DNA of 64,000 nucleotides, from positions 12,409,665 to 12,473,664 of the forward strand of contig NC_064048.1 of assembly GCF_932526225.1 (NCBI RefSeq), written 5' to 3'. The notes beneath the pieces are model-generated. The model was not told the origin of the DNA and did no database searches. It worked only from the letters and a program-made list of their open reading frames with translations. Origin of the DNA: Nematostella vectensis (Eukaryota; Cnidaria; Anthozoa; Actiniaria; Edwardsiidae). The position numbers and the translations under genes are program-made. This document shows, piece by piece, positions 58,278 through 64,000 of the stretch; positions within the stretch are counted from its first letter, which is position 1; each line of letters starts with the position of its first letter.

Positions 58278-59765
58278 TACGCCGCGGCCGCCACGAGCAC
58301 CGACAACACCGTCACTCTTTTCGCCCGACGTGCTATGCGCAGCCTGTCGTGCCGACGCCGGAACGGCACCCGGCAGCCTGCCCAGGTCCGGGGCAGCCGC
58401 GCCCTCCGCGTGCACTTTCGCAGTGGCGCTTTGCCGCCGGGGCGGCACGTGGTCAGTCGCGTGTTGCACCCTAGGATGCACACCGGCCATGTTATGAGCA
58501 CCGACTGGCTTTGTCTCGGTGTTGACCGCGTTTGCGCCGAGCTTCATGGAGTCCGTGGCTTTCTGCAGCTTATTGTTGTAGCCCACGACGCTTTGCGTGT
58601 TTATCACCAGATCGCTCGGCATCAGCCACACACCTGGTGCAACCGCAAGACTCAGTCTCACCTTGGCCTCCTGCACGGCTAACTGGTACCTTTGCACGCT
58701 TTGAGCGATGTCGTTTTCTATGATCGCGTCTTCGAGCAGCTCCGTGAACTCCGCCTGCGCCTCCATGGCCGGCCCACCGGCCCCTGCGATGGAGGAACGG
58801 ACGTTTACCTGTGCACCAAGCACCGTGTAGACGAACGCCTCGACCGAGCGGTCGAGTCTCCCTAGCCCTGCTTTTGTCAGCCCCTCGCCTTTGGGAGGCG
58901 CAAACCAGCTATATTGCACGCCCCCGTGGTCGTCGTTGCGTATGTAACCCACCTGCTTCCCACTATTGTACGTCCCACCTTCGTCGCTAAACAGATTGAG
59001 GTGGCTCGGGTACTCATCCGCCGCCGTGTCGTAGCCGCGGATCACGTGCACGTTGCGATACCCCTCCCCCGGGTAGAACACAAACACATCGCCTAGCCCG
59101 TGGTTCCGCCCGCCTTTCCATCGGAAGTCCGGCTTACGCGGCAAACCGAACTCTATGCACAGACGCTCGAAAGCGGCCTTCTTGTAGGGGTTACCTTTTT
59201 GCGCGAACGGGTTGTCGCCAGGCAGGGGGACGCCGAGCTCGTAGAGTATCCTCCGGGTGGTGAAGTAGACGTGAAACCTTAGAAATCCCCTGATGACAGA
59301 GGGGAGCGTGGCGAAAGTGGGGTCAGTTAGGGACACCCCACAACCGGCGGTTGCGCACCAGACCGCAAAGTTGAGTTGCTGTGGCCAGTACCCATAGGAA
59401 GGCTCCGATAGCCACCGGCGAGACTCCTTGGCGGACTTGTGCGTGACTACTGTCTCTTTGAATATGTCTCGGACCCTAGTCGTGAATGATTTGTCCTCAG
59501 CCACGTGTATCTCCAGCTGCGTGAGTAGTGGGGTGATGTCTGAGGCCGTGCTCTCCACGGGGGTCGCGGGCACGGCGTAGAGCAGCTTTTGCGCGAGGGT
59601 CAGAGACCTAGGGAAACCTAGGGAAACCGGTTTTTTGGCTTGTTCGGCTATAGCGTGTTTGATATGTTCGGCTATAGAGGCCCCCGCCGCAACTGCCGCC
59701 TTCTTCGTCTCCTCCTCCTTCCTTCGGGGGACCTCGTTCAGCATCTGCCAGCCTTCCCAATCCAT
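58221..59765 (-). CDS. Conserved large virion protein of cnidarian virus-like elements
   Basis: 514 residues from the ATG at 59765 (MDWEGWQML). It has a helical N terminus, then a core with LNFAVWCATAGCGVSL, LRFHVYFTTRRILYELG, FRWKGGRNHGLGDVFVF and FVYTVLGAQVNVRSSI. I recall these words from an uncharacterised protein common in coral, Hydra and anemone genomes. No enzymatic motif is visible. The last 85 residues look out of frame. An alternative frame ending at 58262 closes with a membrane helix (TVLSVLVAAAAYYLF), suggesting an indel between about 58330 and 58500. It overlaps the convergent gene by 57 bp (16 bp for the alternative end). Function is unknown. Confidence 0.8.
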   Translation of the reverse strand: MDWEGWQMLNEVPRRKEEETKKAAVAAGASIAEHIKHAIAEQAKKPVSLGFPRSLTLAQKLLYAVPATPVESTASDITPLLTQLEIHVAEDKSFTTRVRDIFKETVVTHKSAKESRRWLSEPSYGYWPQQLNFAVWCATAGCGVSLTDPTFATLPSVIRGFLRFHVYFTTRRILYELGVPLPGDNPFAQKGNPYKKAAFERLCIEFGLPRKPDFRWKGGRNHGLGDVFVFYPGEGYRNVHVIRGYDTAADEYPSHLNLFSDEGGTYNSGKQVGYIRNDDHGGVQYSWFAPPKGEGLTKAGLGRLDRSVEAFVYTVLGAQVNVRSSIAGAGGPAMEAQAEFTELLEDAIIENDIAQSVQRYQLAVQEAKVRLSLAVAPGVWLMPSDLVINTQSVVGYNNKLQKATDSMKLGANAVNTETKPVGAHNMAGVHPRVQHATDHVPPRRQSATAKVHAEGAAAPDLGRLPGAVPASARQAAHSTSGEKSDGVVGARGGRGVLLVPMTALHLTNRERGYG

Positions 59766-59795
59766 GCTCAACCCTATTAAACACGAAGGCGGTCT
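59766..59795. promoter_or_regulatory. 30-bp divergent promoter with TATTAAA
   Basis: Only 30 bp separate the start codons of the large virion protein (minus) and the minor capsid protein (plus). The gap contains CCTATTAAACACG, a TATA-like word readable by either side. Confidence 0.5.
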
Positions 59796-60485
59796 ATGTT
59801 CAACACAATGGTGGTCCTACACGCTGAGTTTACCGGAGGTGAACTGACGCTCTTCTTCGGGCAGCCGATAAGGCGCCCACGCTTTGTGGCGCTCCGGCAG
59901 TGCTCGCTGTTTAACAGCTGGTATAATCTCGAGCGGGAGCAGCAGATAACGACTATATCCTCCCTCCCGCCCATCGCTACTCTGCCAGCCGGGCACCACA
60001 CGGCCGAGTCCATCGTGGAGACGATCAACCACGCTAAAAGCCATATTCTGACCGCGAAGCAGGACCCCCTCACCGGGAAGATCGTGCTCGTGTCCACAGG
60101 CGTTGTGTTCCTGAACGCCGAGCTTTGCGCACTATTTGGCCTAGAGGCTAAAGACGATCAGATGGGGGAGCGGGGCCTCGCAATGCCCGTGGGGGCCCCC
60201 CCACTTGAGGTGACTTTGCCGAAAATAGAGGCCATCTACGTCTTCTGCGACATCGTAGACCGCTCGCAGTGCCTCGCCTTAGACGAGCCTTCAAACGTTC
60301 TCGCTTGCCTAGAAACCCGCGGGAGGCCGCACGAGAAAGTCGTCTATGGGCCCGACATCCCCATTTGCGTCGCAGCGTCTCCCTCTGAGTCTGTCTCGAG
60401 TATCCGAATATGGGTCAGGGACGACCGTGGTAGACGGGTGGACTTTAAGGGCAAGCCTGTTCGCCTCTTATTAGAGCTAACCTAG
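59796..60485 (+). CDS. Minor capsid (penton-like, single jelly roll) protein
   Basis: 229 residues from the ATG at 59796; a second ATG at 59808 is possible. It is beta-rich with the family closing signature IRIWVRDDRGRRVDFKGKPV near the C terminus, a pattern I know from penton/minor capsid proteins of Polintons and adintoviruses. The N-terminal half has TAESIVETINHA and LTGKIVLVS. Expected role: capsid vertex protein partnering the major capsid protein. It is intact and followed 16 bp later by the next plus-strand gene. Confidence 0.82.
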   Translation: MFNTMVVLHAEFTGGELTLFFGQPIRRPRFVALRQCSLFNSWYNLEREQQITTISSLPPIATLPAGHHTAESIVETINHAKSHILTAKQDPLTGKIVLVSTGVVFLNAELCALFGLEAKDDQMGERGLAMPVGAPPLEVTLPKIEAIYVFCDIVDRSQCLALDEPSNVLACLETRGRPHEKVVYGPDIPICVAASPSESVSSIRIWVRDDRGRRVDFKGKPVRLLLELT

Positions 60486-60501
60486 GTCCGACATAGCAGG
60501 C

Positions 60502-61178
60502 ATGGCGAACAGCGACGTTAGCAGCGGTGGCATATCCATATATCCCCCGCTCCCCAGTGCCCACCCCCCGCAAACGCCTACCGCTCCGGCAAGCACCGGC
60601 GGCGACGCGCAAAGTTTCCGACTCCAGGTAATACGTGACACTCAGGCGGTTCTAGACAATGAGATAACGCATTATCGACAGGTGCGGAAGAAGTATAAGC
60701 GCGCCTTCGCCGTTACCCATGCTGTGTCTGTGGCATCCGGCATCGTTGCAGGGGTGCTTTCCAGCGCCGGGCTGGGAGTCTCTTTGAGTGGGATAGGGGT
60801 TCTGATCGGCGCTCCGCTGGCAGGGGTCGCTGGGCTGGTCGGTGTCGTGGGCGCGGGCGCGGGGTGGTCTCTAGGGGTCTTACGATCAAGGTGGCTAAAC
60901 ACGAAGACACGATGGTTCTAGCGGAGAGTAAGAAAAACTCGGTCAGCGAGCTGGTCTCTAAGGCTCTGCAAGACGGGCGTATCTCAGACGAAGAGTTTCG
61001 GCTAATACTTCAGGAACAAGAGAGATACAACACGCTCAAGGCCGCCATCAGAGCTCGACACGGCCTCGCACCGCATGATAAAAAAAGCGGGAAGGGGCCC
61101 TCCCTGGTGGCACGCGAAAGGGTGAAAAAGAGACTGCAAAAAATTCGCGAGGAGTTCGGGAGCGGGGTGTTCGAGTAG
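60502..61178 (+). CDS. Gly-rich membrane plus helical protein, one-base frameshift
   Basis: The first frame (ATG at 60502, 139 residues) has a Pro-rich N terminus, a basic helix (HYRQVRKKYKRAFAVTH) and a long hydrophobic Gly/Ala/Val segment (about 75-125). It ends at 60921 in a short odd tail. The frame 60864-61178 continues with KVAKHEDTMVLAESKKNSV and SDEEFRLIL, which in relatives I recall follows the hydrophobic segment in one protein. The switch is near 60865-60890. A single gene of about 225 residues broken by one base is the best reading. A membrane-associated virion role is inferred. Confidence 0.72.
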
Positions 61179-61337
61179 AACTCAGGTTTAAACGCCACGC
61201 AGGCGGCTTCGAACTCACAGCCGAAAAACGATTATTCCGCGCTCCGTAGGTTGGCGGCCCTCCTCGTTTTCACGGCTGCCCCAAAAAGTCGTGTAAGCGC
61301 AAGTCCTTGGGCTTGCACGCGCCCGGCCTACACCCTG
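61179..61337. other. Unique sequence between last gene and right TIR
   Basis: No gene. A short hairpin-like word pair (GCAAGTCC ... GGCTTGC, about 61298-61316) could act in transcript ending, but this is weak. Confidence 0.3.
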
Positions 61338-61680
61338 ATTATTCATGAACGCGAAGCACCGCAGCCCGATTGGTTATTCGTGTTCGCGAAACACCTGCCC
61401 CCTAATTGATTATTCGTGTTCGCGAAATCTATTTTGCCTACATTAACTTCGCCGAATGTTAGACTCAAACTACCCAGCCCGACAGTCGACGTAGTCGGCC
61501 AGATGGCCGCCGACGGACTCCCGGCGAAACACCGGCCCTAATTGATTATTCGCGTTCGCGAAATCTATTTTGCTTACATTAACTTTTGCCGATTGTTTAT
61601 GCAGGCGAAACAACCGCCCGCATTCCACACATTCCACACATTCCACACATTCCATAGACTGAACCCGCCCAGTCCCCCCC
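61338..61680 (-). repeat. Right terminal inverted repeat (343 bp)
   Basis: Reverse complement of 47530-47872, ending in seven C. It matches the left copy at every base compared by eye, including the internal repeats and the TGGAATG array (here 61621-61654). Confidence 0.95.
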
Positions 61681-61686
61681 GTTACA
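61681..61686. other. Target-site duplication GTTACA (right)
   Basis: GTTACA follows the last C of the element and matches 47524-47529. Confidence 0.93.
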
Positions 61687-62185
61687 AAAGAGTTTTCTCA
61701 TCCAAAATAAAAACACAAAATGCAACCCCTATTACCTATATTCTTTTTGCTTAGCTTATATTGTCTGCATCTTGAATACTATCTATTGTGTTTATTTATT
61801 TATTATTCAAATAGTTGTGAAAAGTTAATAAGGTTATAACTGGCATGATGAAAATGTTGTTTTGAAAGAAAACAATACTTATAATTGTTTTCACTTTTAT
61901 TTAGGTAAAACCAACCAAGGACTACCCGAGGGCCATGATTGATGCTGAAGGCTGGGAGGCATGAGAATAGGCAAATGTCTTAAAGATAATAAAGTAGGGG
62001 ATTTCTTATTTGATACAGCAGTAAATGTGAAATAGGTTTTTTTAAAGCAAATACTTGCCCTCGATGATAGATTTTTTCTATCAACCAAAAGATAATGAGG
62101 AAAGGGGAAATGTTAGGAGAGTGCTCAAACAAGTTGTTGCATTACTGATGATTTTTTTTTATCAAAGCTATAGTCCAATTTCTTC

Positions 62186-62188
<3 letters not shown>

Positions 62189-62282
<94 letters not shown>
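62189..62282. repeat. (CT)n microsatellite
   Basis: About 47 uninterrupted CT dinucleotides. Confidence 0.97.
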
Positions 62283-62284
<2 letters not shown>

Positions 62285-62730
62285 ACTATTGATATTATTT
62301 GCTGTTTCCTCTCTGCACCCTAAATAAATTAAAATAGGTAATAGGTTTGAAATTAGACCTTTTTAATCAATTTGTTCTCCTCCTTGCATTTAATTTTAGA
62401 GTAGCATTAGCATATGTGGATCCATGGTTTCTATAAAAAAAAGCAGGCCTCCATCCTACAGGGTGGGTGCACCAATGTCTAATGCATGACTGGAGGTATG
62501 TTTGTGAATTTTAATTTCCTTGGTGATGGAGTATCACCAGTAATAAGTGATATATTAATCTTCCATATGGCACCTGAAGTGTATCTAACTGTATCATTCT
62601 ATCTTTGGAATGCTGTTGCATCCATCATTTGTTTCTTTGCAATGGCAAAGCTGGTCAGAATGTAGCTTTGATACAAGTGTACATTAATGAAACTTCTATC
62701 AAGGGAAGGGTTTTTTTATTAAAGCAAGGT

Positions 62731-63221
62731 CCAGGGGGGACTCTCCAGAAAGATAGACGGGGGTGCTCGACCTATCTTTTATGGTATAAATTCTTACCAA
62801 CTTCTATCTGTTAGGGTGTGTTTTAGGATTTTTCCGATTCCGCTATCTTTTAGGGGTTTTCACGCCCGGGGAGGAGTATTTTTCCGATTCTGCTATCTCT
62901 TGGGGTGTCTCACGCTAATTGGTGGCCCGATCGCTTGAAATGTATTTTACAATAAACCACAAGTCAACTGATCAGTTAATACTTTCGACTTTAGTGTCGG
63001 TAACATAACAATATAGGATCCGTCAGCAAATTAAAACCAGCATTTTTTGTTTTGTTTTTTTTTTCCTCTGACAACACCCAATGTGCTATTTCTTAGAGGT
63101 AAGAATTGTTGTTGACTATGTCCTTAGTGCTGTCCCTTAGGGCTAAAATTGATTATGCTGTCGAGCACCCCCGTCTCTCAAACTCCCGTTTCTCAAAGTC
63201 CCCCCCCACTTCCCCCCTGGG
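62731..63221. mobile_element. hAT-like MITE, about 490 bp
   Basis: The left end CCAGGGGGGACTCTCCAG with GACGGGGGTGCTCGAC further in mirrors the right end (GTCGAGCACCCCCGTC ... CCCCCCTGG). AGCAAGGT flanks both sides (62723-62730 and 63222-63229), fitting an 8-bp hAT-type duplication. No transposase frame is present. It lies between the two copies of the local duplication. Confidence 0.55.
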
Positions 63222-63699
63222 AGCAAGGTACTTAAATTATATAAAGACAGCATCAAACTTGTGCTTTTCCGATAATAAATCTGTAAAGAAAACAGGGGAA
63301 ATGTTAGGAATATGCTCATTTAAGCTATTATTGCATTATTGCTATATATTTTTTAAAGTAGAGTCACATTTTTTTTAAATAGAGTCATTCATTTCTCCTT
63401 TTTTCTTCTCCCCATTGACTTTTTGTTTTATTTATTTTGCTCTAACCCTAACATAGGTCAATGAACATTGTTTGGTTTAAAATTAGAAATTGTAATTAAG
63501 CACTTTCAGTAATAATTTAGGATTTGCCTCCATTTCATTCATTTTTGATTAGCCATGGGTGGATCCAGGGTTTCTAAAACCAGCAGGCCAATGGGTGGGT
63601 GCACCAATATGTAATGCATGACAGGAGGTATATTTGTGGAGTTCAGTTTTTCATTTTTCTGAATAATCAGTTGTAGAACATGAAAACTAAAGTAGTGGG

Positions 63700-63836
63700 T
63701 CTATGAAGGGGGGGGGGGGGGTTAGGGGGTTTAAACCTCCTCTATCTTTTCACCCCAAAATCGTTACGAAGGTAAAATAATGACGAAAATTTTTGGGCCA
63801 AATCCCCCCCTTGGCAAAAAGCTAGATCCGCCCCTG
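63700..63836. mobile_element. Probable hAT-like MITE fragment
   Basis: A poly-G start and a right end CTAGATCCGCCCCTG resemble CAGGGGCGGATC-type hAT termini I recall from cnidarian MITEs. The left boundary is unclear. Confidence 0.35.
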
Positions 63837-64000
63837 AACTACAGTAAGGCATCTAAATCTTTGGAATGCTGTTACATCCTTTATATATTCTTCGCAAGGT
63901 CAAAGCTTGTTAGAATGGTGTTTTGATAAAAATATACATAGTGGAACTTCTATAAAGGGAAATAAGAATTGACCATTAGACTCTTGAAAAAACATTTCTC

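Larger units (their letters stand above)
47530..61680. mobile_element. Polinton-like virus (Maverick/PLV-type) integrated element, 14,151 bp
   Basis: Bounded by 343-bp terminal inverted repeats and a 6-bp target duplication. It is visibly GC-rich against AT-rich flanks and intron-free. It encodes a zinc protein, a polymerase-helicase-HNH fusion, a DDE integrase, a packaging ATPase, a major capsid protein, a penton-like minor capsid protein and several membrane proteins. Gene blocks run plus (47.9-52.1 kb), minus (52.1-57.2), plus (57.3-58.3), minus (58.2-59.8) and plus (59.8-61.2). The capsid-ATPase-integrase set is that of the Polinton/PLV group. The small proteins resemble families I recall as common in cnidarian genomes. 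No adenain-type protease was seen. Confidence 0.93.
62090..63975. repeat. Diverged tandem duplication, period about 1.2 kb
   Basis: Blocks at 62100-62720 recur in order at 63290-63970: GGGGAAATGTTAGGA, GGGTGGGTGCACCAAT with ATGCATGAC and GGAGGTAT, CTTTGGAATGCTGTT, and GAAACTTCTAT / GGAACTTCTAT. Identity is moderate, with indels. The second unit may continue past the window. Confidence 0.7.

Overview
The window looks like nuclear DNA of an invertebrate animal, most likely a cnidarian and probably an anthozoan of the sea-anemone/coral type. The AT-rich background holds intron-bearing host genes, many minisatellites and small transposon relics. A DZIP3-like/NACHT/LRR gene of a type I associate with cnidarians is present, as is a GC-rich integrated virus-like element whose proteins resemble families I recall from sea anemone, coral and Hydra genomes. 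The species assignment is inference.

Layout: (1) 1-2.9 kb is a 29-bp satellite, followed by a gene-poor stretch with a cluster of CACGTG boxes. (2) 6.4-21.8 kb, minus strand, is a complete CELF/Bruno-type RNA-binding protein gene. I could build 12 coding exons that sum exactly to 482 codons, with three RRMs. Its introns are packed with tandem arrays, including a 4.5-kb 26-bp minisatellite. (3) 21.8-30.8 kb has no recognised host gene, but holds a LINE relic, a very long TCTG/GCTG microsatellite and a MITE. (4) 30.8-33.9 kb, plus strand, is a four-exon rhodopsin-like GPCR of 371 residues. (5) 36.0-42.7 kb, minus strand, is an NLR gene with a DZIP3/HEPN-like domain, a coiled coil, a NACHT domain and ribonuclease-inhibitor-type LRRs. 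A LINE fragment and a MITE lie in its introns. (6) 47,530-61,680 is a 14,151-bp Polinton-like (Maverick/PLV-type) element. It has 343-bp terminal inverted repeats that look identical by eye and a 6-bp target duplication GTTACA. (7) 61.7-64 kb holds a (CT)n tract, a diverged tandem duplication and hAT-like MITE pieces.

The element carries a complete replication, integration and capsid module set. It encodes a Cys-rich zinc protein, a giant fusion (OTU-like N-terminal part, family-B-like polymerase, SF1 helicase and HNH nuclease), a retroviral-type DDE integrase, a packaging ATPase, a major capsid protein, a penton-like minor capsid protein, and several membrane or virion proteins. Genes sit in divergent and convergent blocks with very short gaps. 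At least three single-base frameshifts interrupt otherwise well-kept genes, so this copy is either newly decaying or carries assembly indels. No adenain-type protease was found.

The most unusual host signal is that several tandem arrays in two unrelated genes (CELF and the GPCR) are built on exon-intron boundaries. They repeat the exon end together with its GT splice donor many times. In the CELF linker exon the 36-bp unit keeps frame, so alternative donor use could add 12-residue repeats to the protein.
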